From: Chamaecyparis obtusa | Taxonomy: Eukaryota > Streptophyta > Pinopsida > Cupressales > Cupressaceae | NCBI GenBank assembly: GCA_027943335.1 | Contig: BSBK01003256.1 | Span: 830,001 to 894,000, forward strand | Direction: 5' to 3' | Length of the DNA stretch: 64,000 bases | Shown: positions 21,444-34,943 of the stretch, piece after piece | Layout: every line of letters begins with the position of its first letter | Numbering within the stretch: the stretch's first letter is position 1 | Made by a program: the position numbers and the translations under genes | The notes under the pieces: generated by a model | Database searches by the model: none | What the model was told of the DNA's origin: nothing | The model's input: the letters and a program-made list of their open reading frames with translations, nothing else

Positions 21444-24400
21444 TTAGTGATCGATAGACAAGGGACAGACCCCAAGTCTAGTCCTCAAGTATTCAAATGT
21501 GTCCTTCGGTAGGGGCTTTGTAAAAATATTTGCAAGTTGCTCTTTGGATGTAACAAATTCTAACTTTACTTGCTTCTCTTGCACTTGTTCTCTTAAGTAA
21601 TGATACTTAATAGATATATGCTTTGTCTTAGAGTGCATCATAAGATTTTTTGAAATATTAATAGCACTAGTGTTGTCACAGTATATAATCACCGGATCAG
21701 TGATTACCTCATTCATCCCTTCCAACACTTGTTTGATATAGGCAATGTTTGAACAGTTAGTAGTAGCAACAACATATTCTGCTTCAATTGTAGACTGAGA
21801 AATACAAGCCTGCTTTTTACTTGTCCAGGTTACAAGTCTTTCACCAAAGAAAAATGCTCCTCCGATGGTGATTTTTCTATCATCCACATTTTCAGCCCAA
21901 TCAGCATCGGTGTAAACTTTCAGTTCAAACTTCCCTTCCTTAGGATACCATAATCCAAAATTCTCTGTTTTCTTCAAGTATCTTAAGATTCTTTTTGTAG
22001 CTATCATGTGTGATTCTCTAGGATTAGTAGAAAATCTTGGAACAATTCCCACAACATGTGCTATATCTGGTCTACTGTGAACTACGTACATTAACTTACC
22101 AATCATGGATTGGTAAAGTGTCTGGTTTACCTCGGTAGTTTCATCCTCCTTTGTCAATTTGCATCTAGTAGCCATCGGTGTTCCTACAGGTTTAACATCT
22201 TCCATGCCAAATATTTTCAGTACTTCCTTTATGTATTTAGATTGTGTGATGAATATCCTATCACTTTGCTGAATCACTTGTAGTCCAAGAAAGAACTTAA
22301 TCTCTCCGAACATAGACATTTCAAATTCTTTTTGCATTTCATTAGCAAATGCCTTGCAGACAAGATTTGAGCCTCCAAAGATAATGTCATCAACAAATAT
22401 TTTAGCAATGATAATGTATCATTAGTATCACCTTTCACATACAAATTGTTGTTTTCACTTGTTTTTACAAATCCAATACTTAACAAGTAAGTATGCAGTC
22501 TTTCATACCATGCTCTCGGTGCTTGCTTTAATCCATATAATGCTTTATGTAGTCTACATACCATGTCTTTATTGTCGGGATCAACAAATCCTTCAGATTG
22601 TTCAATGTAGACCTCTTCTTTAAATATACCATTCAAAAATGCTGACTTCACATCCATTTGATAAACTTTGAATTTCTTATGTGCAGCATATGCAAGTAGC
22701 ATTCTAACTCCTAATCTAGCAATAGGTGCAAATGTTTCACCATAGTCAATGCATTCTTCCTGTGCATATCCCTTGCATACCAATCTAGCTTTATTTCTTG
22801 TGACTTCACTGTTTTCATTCAATTTATTCCTGTATATCCACTTAGTATCGATAACATTTTTATCTTTTGGTCGAGGTACTAAGGACTAGGTTTTGTTCTT
22901 TTCTATTTGCTCTATTTCTTCCTTCATTGCATTAACCCATTCTTCATTCTCTAATGCAACTTTCACAGTTTTAGGTTCAAATTCACAAATTAAACATGTA
23001 CCTTGTCTTGTTTTGCTTCTAGTTTGCATTCCGGCATGTCTGTCTCCAATGATTTGTGTCTTAGGATGATGTCTTCTGACAAAACTAGCCAAAACTTAAT
23101 TTCTTTTTTCTTGTTCATCCTGCTCAAGGTCATTTTCTTGCTCAGTAGCTCCATCTTGTTCCTCAGTTTGTATTGCCTGTTGTCCTGCATTGTTTCCCTG
23201 CTAACGGGTTGACACAGTCTACGATGTCGGTAGATACTCTAGATGTTCAATGTAAGTGAATCTACCAGTCTTTTAGCTCCTTTGCACTTTCCTCTATGTA
23301 CTTGTCATCAAACTCATCAACACAAACATTAGTACTTTCAACTATCTTATTTGTAGCCTTATTCAAACATTTGTATGCTTTACTTGAAGTGGAATATCCC
23401 ATAAATATTCTTTCATCTCCTTTAGAATCAAATTTTCTATTTCTCTCATCTTTCAAAATAAAGCATTTACTTCCAAAAATTCTGAAATAACTTATAGTAG
23501 GTTTGTGTCCAAACCATAGTTCATAAGGTGTTTGGTTTGAGTCCTTTAGTTGTACTTGGTTAAGAACATACACAGCTGTACTAACAGCTTCCCTCCAATA
23601 TGTCTGAGCAACATTCTTCTGTATCATCAATGTTCTAGCACAGTCAATTATAGACCTGTTCCTCCTTTCAGCAATGCCATTTTGCTGAGGTGTCCTCGGT
23701 GCAAATACCTACCTTTTGATTCCATGCTCATTACAAAAATTAGTAAATTCATCAGAGATAAATTCACCTCCTCTATCAGATCTTAAACATTTTATTTCTT
23801 TTCCAGTTTCTTTCTCTACCTTAGCTTTATACCATTTAAACATTTTGAAAGCTTCAGATTTCTCTTTCAGGAACATAACAGTCATCAGTCTAGTATAGTC
23901 ATCAACAAAAAGAATAAAATATCTATCACCAGAACAAGTCTGAGTTCTCATAGGACCACATAGGTCGGTATGAACCAACTCAAGTATCTTCTTTGTTGAA
24001 TAGTCTTTGCTTTGAAAATTAGACTTAGTCATCTTACCTTTCTGACATTCATGGCACATGGCATGATCAGGTTTTGTCAAGTTAGGCAATCCTCTAACTC
24101 TTCTCTTTCTATTAATCTTGATTATGTTGTCAAAGTTCACATGGCATAACCTTCTGTGCTACAACCAAGCATCTTCATCCTTTATTAACAAACAAGAAGA
24201 CTGATCCATATCAAGATAGAATAGATTACCTTTGGATTGTGTACCAGTTCTGACAAGTCTTCCTCCATCATCATAGATCTTCACCTTTTTGCTCTCAAAA
24301 GCCAATCGGTGGCTTGAATTGTTCAGCTGAGCCACACTTAACAAATTATAGTTCAGTCCATCTACCCAGTATGCATTTTCACATTGTAGTCTGTCATTGA

Positions 24401-25619
24401 TCATCAATGAGCCTTTACCTCTTACCATACAAGGTGCATCATTTCCCATTCTTACAGATCCTCCATTATACTCAACAAGATGATCAAACTTCTCTACATC
24501 ACCAGTCATATGATGGGTACAACCACTGTCTATGATCCATGTATCATTTCTGCTTACTTTAGAGATTAGTGCTGTCTCTTCACGTTTCTCTTCCTCTTCT
24601 GAGTCATCTTTCATAGCAACAAATACAACTTCTATATCATCATCAAAATCAGATTCAGTTTCAATATCTTCAACTATGTAACATACCTTTTTGCCTTTTT
24701 CATCTTGGTTGTCTCTGTTGTAGTGTCGGTAGCCTCTGTTGACTCTTCTTCCATAGCTTCCATCAGATTGGTCTTTGGATCTATCATCATCTTTCTTTTG
24801 TGGACATCTAGTAGCGATGTGACCAACTTCTTTACAATTAAAGCATGCTAAAGGTAGCTTACCTCTATACCTTCCTTTTCCTTTGGGCAATCTTCTGACC
24901 ATAAGTGCTTCAAGCTCATCAAGTTCATCATCAGTATTATCATCACTATCACAATTTTTACTATTCCTGCTAGACTTTCCAATTTTCAAAGATGACATGA
25001 AAGTGGATTCAACAAAATGAACAACACTATTATTAAAGTTGTTTAATTCAAAGGTAGTAAGTTTACCAATCAAAGTGTCAAGAGTAAGGTTGGATGTAGC
25101 TCTTGTTTCATGAATTGCAGAAATCTTGATTGCATAAACTAGTAGCAAGGTTATGAGAATCTTGCTTATCACTGTTTCATCATCAATCACTCCATCAAAT
25201 GCTCTAATAGCATGTACCACCTCTTTGAGTCTATTTGAATATTGGACAATGTTCTCACCTTCTTTCATTCTCATATCATCAAATCTACCTCTCAGACTTT
25301 CAACTCGGGCTCTTTTGACATTCATATCTCCACTGTATATTTGTGCTAATTTATCCCACATTCCTTTGACAGTTGTGCATGTCTTGATATCTTCAAATTC
25401 AGCGTCGGTACAGGCAGCAACAAGTTCCATCATAGTAACATTGTGTTCATGCTTGTCCTTCAGTTGATCAATAGTTAATGGACTAGTGGGCGGTTGCATG
25501 TAGCCATTCTCCATCAGTTCTAGTGCAGAGTTCCCAATTCCAGATATGTGCAGCTTCATTCTGCTTTGCCATACTGTGAAGTTCTCTTTGTTCAGTTTCG
25601 GTACTTCCCTCTTATACAT
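21444..25619 (-). pseudogene. Copia gag-pol polyprotein, degenerate
   Basis: Starts at ATG 25619. The first 486 codons (to 24159) hold gag with a zinc knuckle CFNCKEVGHIATRCP and the protease motif WIIDSGCTHHMTG. Then come the integrase H..H/C..C region (HRRLCHVNF to CHECQKGK), the integrase core (DLCGPM, VDDYTR, FCNEHGIKR, PQQNG), the reverse transcriptase ([29 protein letters not shown] box near 22390) and RNase H (YTDADWAENVDDRK, then CDNTSAINISKN, ending FTKPLPKD near 21505). The frame is broken by stops at about 24161 (WLWH reads WL-stop-H), 23711, 23262 and 22885, and by a frameshift near 22400. The stretch 23260-23100 is scrambled. Several of these stops are TAG in place of Trp or Gln codons. 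The copy cannot be autonomous. Confidence 0.9.
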
Positions 25620-25669
25620 CTTGAGACCTTTATGCTTAAGTCCTTAAAACTCTATTCCAAACAACTAGT

Positions 25670-25681
25670 GCTCTAATACCA
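25670..25681 (-). other. Primer binding site of the nested copia element
   Basis: Reads TGGTATTAGAGC on the minus strand. It differs from the standard iMet tRNA complement TGGTATCAGAGC by one C-to-T and is separated from the 5' LTR by two bases. Confidence 0.8.
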
Positions 25682-25683
25682 AT

Positions 25684-27166
25684 TGTTAGAATAACTAAGA
25701 GGGGGGTGAATCAGTTATCTAGTGTCCCAAATCAAAATGTATAATTCAAAACAATTTCTTCAATTTTTGCTCATCGGTAAGCAATAATAACTCTCACTGT
25801 CTATGCTTTTACCGATTACCAATCTAATGCCAAAATAATTTACCGATCAAATCTAACATGTGACATGTAAAGAATGATAACAAACAAATATCACAATCAA
25901 CACATAACACAAGAGATTTAACGTGGAAACCCTATAAAGGGAAAAACCACTTGGGACCGGCAACTCAAAATTGTTCACTCTTCTGAAGTGAGGTCGATTA
26001 AGACCCAACCTTGTTAAAGGTTACAAACACAATGTAAGGTGTGACCTTGTTAGAGGATTTTAGACTAGAAGTTATCGTCCAACCAACATTCACTATGGGG
26101 TTGACAGGATAACAATGTTCATTTTATGAATGATACATCATAAGAATTTCAGAGTCCACTCGGTTAAGAGATTTTGACTGTATACAATGGTTAAATATGT
26201 AATAGTAAATGAACTGCCCTAATACAACTTCAATTTGTAGATTACAGATCAATATTTAGTCCATACAAATCTTTCTGATCAATATTTCACTTTAGATTCA
26301 ATAATGTATCAACTTACTGTCTGTCGGTAATTGCTCTCTATAGCTCGGTAATGGTTCTGCAGCTCAATTCTTACTAACTAGTATGATTAGAATACATGAA
26401 ATCCTTGTTCATGCGATATTCCTGCAGCTTCTTCTTCCAGCATTTTCATAAAGAAAAACTGTTCTCTTATATAGACGAGTAAATCATTTTCTTCTCCACC
26501 ATCAAATTTTGCTGCTTAATCTCATTCATAGATTTTGCTGCTTCAAAGTTTCTAGGTACTTGTGTCAATAACACGTTTCAATCTTTTCTGTTAGATCTCC
26601 ACTGAATTTTGTCAGCCGTCGATCTGTGTAACAAACATTATCTATTACCTCGATGTTATACTCTTGCCAGCTCATCAATCTTATCGGCTAAACTTATCAT
26701 TTAATACATTCTGTTCTACTCGGTTAACAATGAAATGCGTCGGTGAACACTGCTCGGTTAATACTGTGATCGGTATACACTATACTCCGTCAGTGTATAC
26801 TAGAAATGCTTCATTTACCGACAACACTGCTTTGTGTCTTTCAGCTCTATACTTCATCATAGATGAATGCAACATAATAAAGTCAATATCATCAAGTCAT
26901 AGACTCATCAGCAAGTTACTCAATGTGTTCCTTATCCTCATCTGTCATGTACATCTTTCCTCATGTAGATTTCTCTGTTCTTCATCTCTTTCACCTTTCT
27001 TTAGATGTCTCAGTATAGTAACTTACAAGATAAGTGCTGTCAAACTAGTTGACATCAATGACAACATAATACTGATTTAATCATATTACATATCTAATCA
27101 GCAACTCCTCAGTGATCTTGCAATCACAGATTCTTCAATCAGATTCCAAATCAGTTGTAGTTAATA
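25684..27166 (-). repeat. 5' LTR of the nested copia element
   Basis: 1483 bp, exact length match to 19439-20921. It begins TGTTAGAATAACTAAGAGG. Its last bases are TTAATA where the partner has TCAACA, so the terminal CA has decayed to TA. Confidence 0.93.
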
Positions 27167-27172
27167 GTTGGG

Positions 27173-30100
27173 ATCCCAAATACAATCTACATAGATTTTT
27201 GCTGCAAACTTAGGAAAATATTCACTAATGTACACCATGGTTTGGTATACCATATATCCCTCCACCATAGAACCCTCAGGATGTGCTCTCTGTCGAACCA
27301 AGTCTTTCAAAAATTTCAAGTGCCTCTCAACCATCTACATTGACCTAGTTGGTACAGGTCCACACAATTCAATCTCCTCAACTTGATATATGAGGTAGTG
27401 TTCTTGTGCATTGAAAAATGTTGAAGGTAGACACTTTTGCATTTCGCACATAAGAAGAGAAATTTTTCTCTTCCAATATTTAATATCTTCTTTATTGATT
27501 TCTTTAGATGACAACCACCTCATGTATTTTCCAAGATCATATATAACTTGTTTGACACTGTTGGCAAAGTGGTGTGGGAGAGATAGAGGTATAACGTACT
27601 GCAATATTTGTAAAATGATCTTGTCAATATTTTATAAAAGAATGCAATGAAAACTACATGCAGTATACAAATATATAATGAATACAAAATAACATGAATT
27701 ACCTTAATAAATATATGCCAATCGTGTGTTTTCATCCCTGGCCCAAATTCACTTTTCTTTGATATGAGATCGTTTATGTTCGTAGCAAATCCTATGGAAA
27801 ATCATTTTTTTTTTTATGACTTCTTTTATAGCATTAATCTGCTGCTCCGACAATAACCAACTAAAGGCACTTGTATCAATCTGGTCTCCATTGTTATTTG
27901 ATCGAATGACATTTTTCATTGCATGGTTGGATTCTTCAATGTCACTACAAATTTTGACAATTTGGTCTTTGTCACGCCTTCCATCCAAGATTTTTCATAA
28001 TGTCTCTGTTACATTCTTTCCAATATGCATAGGATCAAATAAATGCACGATTGAGAGTTTTTCATAGTACGACAACCTAGTAAATTGCATAGGATAACTT
28101 TTTAGTCCTTTTGGAAGTTGGTCATTGATGCCTTGACGACCTTCACAAGCATCAATTACATCATCAGTAAACAAAACACAATATCAAAATATAAATTTGA
28201 AACAAAAATCATCAGATGGAATGACATTACCTCGACGATTTATTTTATTGTATGCCGACTTCCATAGGTGAGGTGTCATTCTCCGTGGCTTTGATGTAGT
28301 TTCTTCTTTCCCATTGAAAAAATATTTTTTGGTAATTCGGTACTTATGATTTATGTGGAGAAAGTGTCTATTCTCATCGAACACCCGCTTTCTTAAACTT
28401 TTTGAATGACGAGATTTCATCTTTGGACCACAAATTGGACATGCAAATTTTTTCTTTGTCTGAAGACCTACAAGATCATGTATAATTGGATTAAATGTGT
28501 TAACTTTGTGTTAACACTATAACATACCAAAAAAGAGGTGTTAAGAAGAGAACATACCACAAAAATGTGTTAGCCCAGGGGCATCATGTATTGTCCATAC
28601 AAGCATTGCATGGAATTGAAATTGTCTTTGTCCTATTGGTCTAGAGATGTCATACATAGTGACCTCATTCCATAACACCATCAGCTCGTCGATAAGGGCC
28701 TCAATATATACATTGATATCTTTAACTTGGTACTTACCTAGTTGAATGAACAAAAATATTACATAATTATTATGACCATTTTGATGGATTATTAATAATA
28801 AATTAATTTAGATGACCATTAAATCAAAAAATACCTGAAACAATCAGTGCCAACATTATGTGCTCCCTCTTTATGGACAACCAAGGAGGAATGTTATTGT
28901 TGATAACAAAAATAGGCCACACTGAGTAAGTAGATCTCATCTCTACAAACGGATTGACACCATCCGCTGCCAATGAAAGCTTGAGATTACGGTTCTTCTT
29001 TAAAGTGTGGCCATTTTTCCTCTATTTACTTAAATTTTGAACCATCCGCAGGCATTCGCATAATGCCATCTTGACTTCTATAGCGTGCATGGTAATCCAT
29101 AAATTGTGCCAAGCTATTGCACCTGAATAAACATTGCAGACGTGGAATAATGAGAATATGCCGAAGAACCTTGCGAGACACCTTTTTTGTTATTCGATCT
29201 GATTGATATCTACTAATATGACAAATAGGGCATTCTATTACAAATTCATGTTGTTTATGATATATAATATGATCGTTTGAACATGCATGTATTGTTTGAT
29301 ACTCCATTCCAATATCTTTCATAATGGCAGATAATTCTTGGTACGAGCGAGGTAGAATGTTTGATGGTGGTAACAAACACTCACCTATCAACCTACGACC
29401 AAAAATATAATTTATTAATTTAAAGAATATTAATTGCTACATGATTCACCCAATGTTAATTGTAAGGGAATTATGACTAAAATAATGAAAAAAGATGACA
29501 TACCTTAACATACATGTCATTGCTACGTTGGATAAACCATTCATAACCTTCAAGTTCACCAACAACAATACAACGACAAGAAGAGTTGTTTCAGAGCCTT
29601 CATATAGGGGCTCGTGTGCCTTCTCAAGTATAGGTACATCAAGGTCTGCATCAACATCATCATCATCATCATCATCATCTTGATCATCTTGATCATCTTG
29701 ATCATCGTGATCTTCTTCATCATTGTGGTCTTCTTCCATGGTATCATTACCTTCTACTTCTATATTCACACCTCTATGTTCCTTCATTTGGAAATCCACA
29801 TTCTCCGGATTGTCATGGTCCATAACATGAAAATCAGGGAGGTTGACCTATAAGAAAATGATGACCTTATATTAACCATGACAATGATGTCATCATCAAA
29901 TCATGTCTTATGTATTTTATAAATTATTAAAATACATACCAATGGACAAAATTCGTTTCCCCCTTCAATGTGACCATGTTGCCTACAATGTTCCTCAGTT
30001 GTTTTGATTAGATATCTTCGAGTCTTTAAGCCTTTACAAATTTTGCAAGGACAATAACATTTTCCATCACCTTTTCTTTTTAAGTTAGACCACAATCTAG

Positions 30101-30198
30101 CAATTGTCTCCCTATTTTTTTGTGCGTTGATATCGTTAGACATGGTCTTTCTTGAATGGAATGACTTGTTGGTGGAAGAAGGATGATTTGTTTGCAAC
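27173..30198 (-). pseudogene. tnp2 transposase, N-terminal and catalytic part
   Basis: The plant En/Spm-type transposase that cuts and joins the CACTA ends. Exons, right to left: 30198-29940 (first ATG 30143; Transposase-associated zinc-binding region CYCPCKICKGLKTRRYL), 29847-29504 (acidic poly-Asp segment, then AHEPLYEGS and LVNLKVMNGLSN, the tnp2 start), 29392 to about 28835 (ECLLPPSNILPRSYQE, HEFVIECPICHISRYQ, MRMPADGSK, LSLAADGVNPFVEMRSTYSV), about 28740-28558 (GQRQFQFHAMLVWTIHDAPG), 28470-28230 (FACPICGPKMKSRHSKSLRK), then about 28160-27720 (LFDPMHIGKNVTETL, DGRRDKDQIVK) and 27610-27173 (DUF4218-like PLSLPHHFANSV, CGPVPTRSM, AHPEGSMVEGYMVYQ). Breaks: a stop and a one-base shift near 29030, TGA for Trp near 27996 and TAG for Trp near 27337. 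The rest of the gene lies beyond the copia insertion at 18342-19432. Confidence 0.85.
29655..29740. repeat. ATC/GAT repeat encoding an acidic segment
   Basis: An ATCATC run with TTGATC interruptions encodes Asp-rich sequence (mainly DDQ and DDD) in the second tnp2 exon. The same type of run encodes the C-terminal poly-Asp tail of the protein. Confidence 0.8.
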
Positions 30199-31989
30199 CT
30201 GCAGATACAAATCGTTACTGAACAACCATTTTCTCAACTATAATTTTCTCAATGCAAAGGGACATTTATCATACCAAATCAAAGTTTAGAAATGGACGGT
30301 TCTGATGCTTTGCCATTACAATAGCAATAGAGGGTGTATAGATAGAAAAATAGTTGTAAAGAGTAGATTTAAATAAATAAAATCAGGTAAATAACTAGGG
30401 AAATTGAATAACATTGTAGGAATCCTTACCTCCATATATAGGCTGCTCTTAAGTAATGAAAACAAAAAGAAACGTCTCCTAATCATATGAATACAAACAT
30501 GGATTTTTTTATTTCATTGTTAACTTGAGCACCCTATTTCAAATAGAACATTATCATAAAATCTTGTAGGCCTTAATTTTTTGTATTTTTTTAATGACAT
30601 TAACATGTTAACTTTCCAAAGTTAAGCACCTCCAATAATACTCCCAAGACCATTCTTGTGGCTTACCATAATGACAACTCATTTCTTAGTTTCCTGAACT
30701 GTTAAATTGCCTCTACAAGTCCATAGTACTTCCAATATTAGTAATCTATCTACAGAAAGGATCATATCAGCTAAATTCAACCTTCATTGTGTATATGAAT
30801 ATAGCATCCAATACATTTAAGGTCTCAAGTGTTGGACTGATTAAAAATTCATGACCTGATGACCAACAACAATGAATAGTGTGATGATCTCTACTTCACT
30901 ATGGTGAGGCGGTGAGATACACTAGTGAAATAGGAAGAAGAAGAAGATGATTAAGAATCATTTTTATAAGTAGAAGATATCTCCTACTTATCAATTGATG
31001 AGCTAAAATGGATTTATAATGAATGGTTCATAAGGCACGACACTTGTTGAAGGTTTTGTAAATGGGGTAGCAAGCTAATTGGACTTAACATTGGTAGAAG
31101 CTCCATGGTTAAGTGCGCTTGAGTAGGAGAAATACTGGGATAGTTGAAGTCTTGATGCTTCGCCCATGTGAGCTTCACCTAGATGCAATAAGTAATAAGT
31201 ATTTTTCTCCATCACTCAGTACTGATGACAAGTATGCAGTAGAGACTGGGACTAACCTACCTAACCATTGAGGTGAAATTTTCTTGTACTTTGTGAGTTC
31301 AGTAACTAGGCTATGACTTTCATGACATGCATCATTACACAATTGCTTTCCATGATGTGTAGTGTGCCTATGCTTGGATAGAAACACTCGTATTATAATT
31401 TTTTCACAAACTAATTATAGTTTAAATTTTCATAGTGCATAGGATTGAAACTAAGCATCTCTTACTTCCACCTAACCAAGAGTTAGATTAGAATTATAAT
31501 TAAAAAGAATCAAGTTTTTATGCAAGCATTTCATTGATCAATTTCCTTCCATTCTTTCTTCATCCTTCACGTTGTTTCCTTCCAAAACTTGGTTGAGTTG
31601 GATTAATAGTAGTAGGTTTAGTTTAAAGTCTTTGTTATATCAGCAGGGGTAGCTATTTTTAAATAGGGTTATTCGTCAATATTTGGCAAGGTTCTTGATT
31701 TCATCATGTCTTTCATGTTTTCCTACAATCCTCTTTGATTTTCAAGCATTATCTCTATGTTCACCTAGGTTTCCATGTTTGGTAGAAACACTTTCAACAC
31801 AAAAATATTTAGAAGAGGTCCATTCACTGTCATGGATCGATGAATTTATTGATTCTCGGAGTATGCAATCACTATTACCGAGTAGCCATATTGCTACAAA
31901 GATTGATTGTCTCAAAACAATCGTGGTCTACAATGGAAAAGTAGTGAGAATATTATGAACAATACTATTATTGACAAGAGAAAGAAAGG
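30199..31989. other. Region upstream of tnp2, no confident gene
   Basis: By position this is leader or intron of the minus-strand transposase gene. A possible short first exon starts at ATG 30316 (MAKHQNRPFLNFDL, then GTATGA), but its join to the exon at 30198 is not in frame. A plus-strand frame at 31683-31958 has no recognisable motif. Confidence 0.35.
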
Positions 31990-32410
31990 GAATTTCCCAA
32001 GTTGGCAAAGTAGGACTAAGGGTCACTAGAAGGTCTAAATGACCTAAGAGTTAGTATTTTAGGTCTGGATTATAGTTTTTAGTCTTCTGAAAGTGTTTTA
32101 ACACTAATGGGGCTTTTAGTTGTTGAGTTGTCAACTTGACAACATTTACAACTTTTTGTAATAAGTCTATTGAGTAGACAGTCGGTTTTAGACTGTTAGA
32201 ATCAGTTTTGGGGGAGTTTGAAAGTAGTTTCAAAGCTGGTTGGTCAAAATTTGGTCTTTAAGAGACCTATTCACATTGAAAAATGGAGAGAGAACATGGG
32301 TTGGTCAAGGAGACAAGCATATATAAAGTTTGAAGTAGTAAAATGATGTTTTAATTCTGCAATTTTCAAATTTTCCAGAAATACAGTCACTTTCATTGCA
32401 TTGTACACCA
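31990..32410. repeat. Third partial copy of the 8320/9110 repeat
   Basis: Contains the same GTTGTCAACTTGACAAC inverted repeat (about 32123-32139), a TTTTAGACTGTT block and an AATACAGTCACT block in the same order as the copies at 8320-9660. Both ends of the CACTA element thus hold members of one repeat family. Confidence 0.5.
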
Positions 32411-34943
32411 CCTTAATGCATCTGTCTTGAACTATTATCGATTGGAGATGTTAGAGGAATGAATTAAATTTATTTTTGTGGCATAATCATCCCATTTTGA
32501 GTTGTATAGAAGGAGAAATCAATTTTTTGGTAAAAATAGTCAAAACCCTCTCCTAGGGTAACCCAAGAGGGTAGATTGTAATTTCTTGAATGTTGCATGT
32601 TGAATAAGGACTCTTCATGAGGGGGCATGATAGAGGACACTTTTTAGACTACCCTTGTTGGTTTGAAGAGAACCATGCATTGAATTCATATGCTATGAAG
32701 CCAGAAGACTGACTGGACTGTCATAGAGGAAGGGGGGGCTGACTGTCACAGTCAGAAGTTTGAGTGCTTTATCCATACTTAAAGTGTGTTTGGGCCATGG
32801 AGGCTTGAGGGGGATGAAGATATGTGTGTCTACCACAAGTAGGATTCTTGGAGGGGCCAGAGAATCCCATCTTGAGGGTGAAGCAATCAAAGTTGCAAGG
32901 TTTGGTATGACTGTCCCGGAATGACAACATTTTGGTGAGTTAATTTGTTTGTGTAGAAGTATGAATGGATTGGATCAATGGATTGGAATGGATATGGGTA
33001 GAGTATAGAAGAGTTTAGAATGATGTTAGAGTTTCTTGTGGATGAGAAGGCAAAGCCATAGTGCTTAGGGGAATAGTGTGATGATTGTCCCAACTAGAGA
33101 ATCACAACTTGTAGAGTCACTATCTTTAGGACAGTCAATGGTATTGGTTCTGTAGACCAGAGGGGTCAAGGGTGTGGTCCATTTGAACAAGGGGGTAAGG
33201 GTTTTCTGATGAACTAATTGGAACAGTCAATCCCTTTATTAAAACATTTATATCTTCTCTTGAGGGAAGTGAGAGGACCGCAAAAGGCAGTCATACTTAA
33301 AAGACCTATTTTCACTTAGAATGCCTCCTTTCACTTACGACAAGACTGTTACAAGAATTTTCAGGGTAAGTTTTATAGCTGTCATGTCTAGGCAGTGTTG
33401 TAGTATATATTGTTTCTTTAGTTTCATATTGTGTTACGGTATATTCTTATAATTACATTGTGTTGTTGAATTATTGCAATCACTAGAAGAAAGTGAGAGC
33501 TTTTATAATATAATACAAAATTCATGGCTAGAGTTAGAATGCTCCTGCTAGATTTGATGGGAATGGCTTGAAATGTTTTTAGCAAAGCATTCAACACGTG
33601 CAACTAATGTACCCCAAAATAAAATTTGATGTATAAGTTCATTTCTAAACAAAATTAAAAATAGTGATAGACCTAGGATAGAAAGCCATGAAATCAGTTT
33701 CATGATAGCTTGAAGTAAAGATTGGATGCAAAGGACACTATCGCTCAATAGGGGTTATAAGAGAGATCAATCATGAACTAAGAACTAAAAATCAAGTCAC
33801 TCAATGATACACTCGTGAAGAGAATGATATTCATGCAATGAAGGTAGGTGCTTTGACAGTCAATAGCTAGTGTGACAGGTTGAATTTGAGGGTCTTATCA
33901 AAAGATAATAAATACTTAAGAAAACATGCTTCAAGGATCTAACTTGTCAAGGCCTTCCACAACACTCGTAAAGGATCTTTCTCGGTTCGACTTGCAACAA
34001 TGTTTCAAGATGGTACTCAAGATGGTCACAGTTACTAAGAAATTTCAATGTGCCCGAGACTCTCCAATCAGATCTAGGTATTCAGTTTCAAACCATCGAA
34101 TATTACTCTGCTGCGACATTCCACAGGTTAAACATTTGATATGCACCTAGTTAGGGCATCGACCATTGAAGCAAGTTTTAACACTTCCCGTGGCTCTGAA
34201 TATGAAATTTAGGAACAAAAACTACCCTAACTTGTTTCTCATCCTATAACATTGGCATTCCATGGTGAAGTCACAAGTTAGGGCCACGACCTCATAACAG
34301 AGCTGACACAGTGAGTTGGGTTCGGTCTATAGAGTGTCGTGTATTCTAGAGTATTAGATACAATGTGACAAACTGAAACTAGTTAACAGTTCACAAAATT
34401 GTTTTCCTTCACGGTGATTGTGTCAATTCACAACAATTTCAATCATTGATCCCTAATACCATGAATGCATTGGAATATGTTTCAATACTGCAAACTACCC
34501 GATGAGTTTAATACAACATAAAAATTGTGTATCCCTTTCACGGTCGTTTGTGCAAACAATAAACAAATTTCACAGAATGTTATGCCATGGTTGCATCAAA
34601 CAACGTATTTGCAGTGGTAAATAGTCTATTACTTATTTGCACTGACAACTTATTATAAAAAGAACAAAATAAAACCCGAACATACTCAGAACTTGATTCT
34701 TTTGTTATTGAATGATGCTTTGAAGGTCTCTGTCCAAGATGCTTTAAAAACAATGAAGATGATCTCCCAATCCCGCCCAAAACCCGTTGGAACCGTTCAA
34801 AATTATAATGCTCAACGATAGAAATTGGAAACATACGCATTCAACACATACCTCCTTCGCTTCTACCCTTTTCTAGCTTCTACCTCCTTCGCGCGCGCTG
34901 AAATGAAGTTTCAAACCTTTTTTTTTTACTTTAAGTTTTTCCC
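32411..34943. other. CACTA right interior, no confident gene
   Basis: No family recognised. A 17-bp hairpin CTGACTG-TCA-CAGTCAG lies near 32730. A short minus-strand frame at 34840-34580 lies where a 5' exon of the transposase transcript could sit, since transcription must enter from this end, but I see no family signature. A plus-strand stretch near 33920-34150 might be further captured exon material; unproven. Confidence 0.35.

Larger units (their letters stand above)
19439..27166 (-). mobile_element. Ty1-copia retrotransposon nested in tnp2
   Basis: Two LTRs of identical length (1483 bp) enclose a minus-strand gag-pol region. The flanks carry a 6-bp duplication GTTGGG (19433-19438 and 27167-27172). 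Removing the element and one copy rejoins the tnp2 reading frame exactly (VDCIWDPN then SINKFKG). The primer site is an iMet type with one change (TGGTATTAGAGC, 25670-25681) two bases from the 5' LTR. A purine-rich tract (CCAAAGGGAGAGAT on the minus strand) abuts the 3' LTR. The domain order gag, protease, integrase, reverse transcriptase, RNase H defines copia. About 24 mismatches in the first 480 bp of the LTRs (about 95 percent identity, mostly transitions) point to an old insertion. Confidence 0.95.

Noticed and set aside
33926..34150. Possible additional captured host exon
   Set aside because: A short frame ends near a splice-like AGGT, but no family could be recognised.
34580..34840. 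Minus-strand frame proposed as first transposase exon
   Set aside because: Position is suggestive, but there is no family signature and no clear splice link to the exon at 30198.
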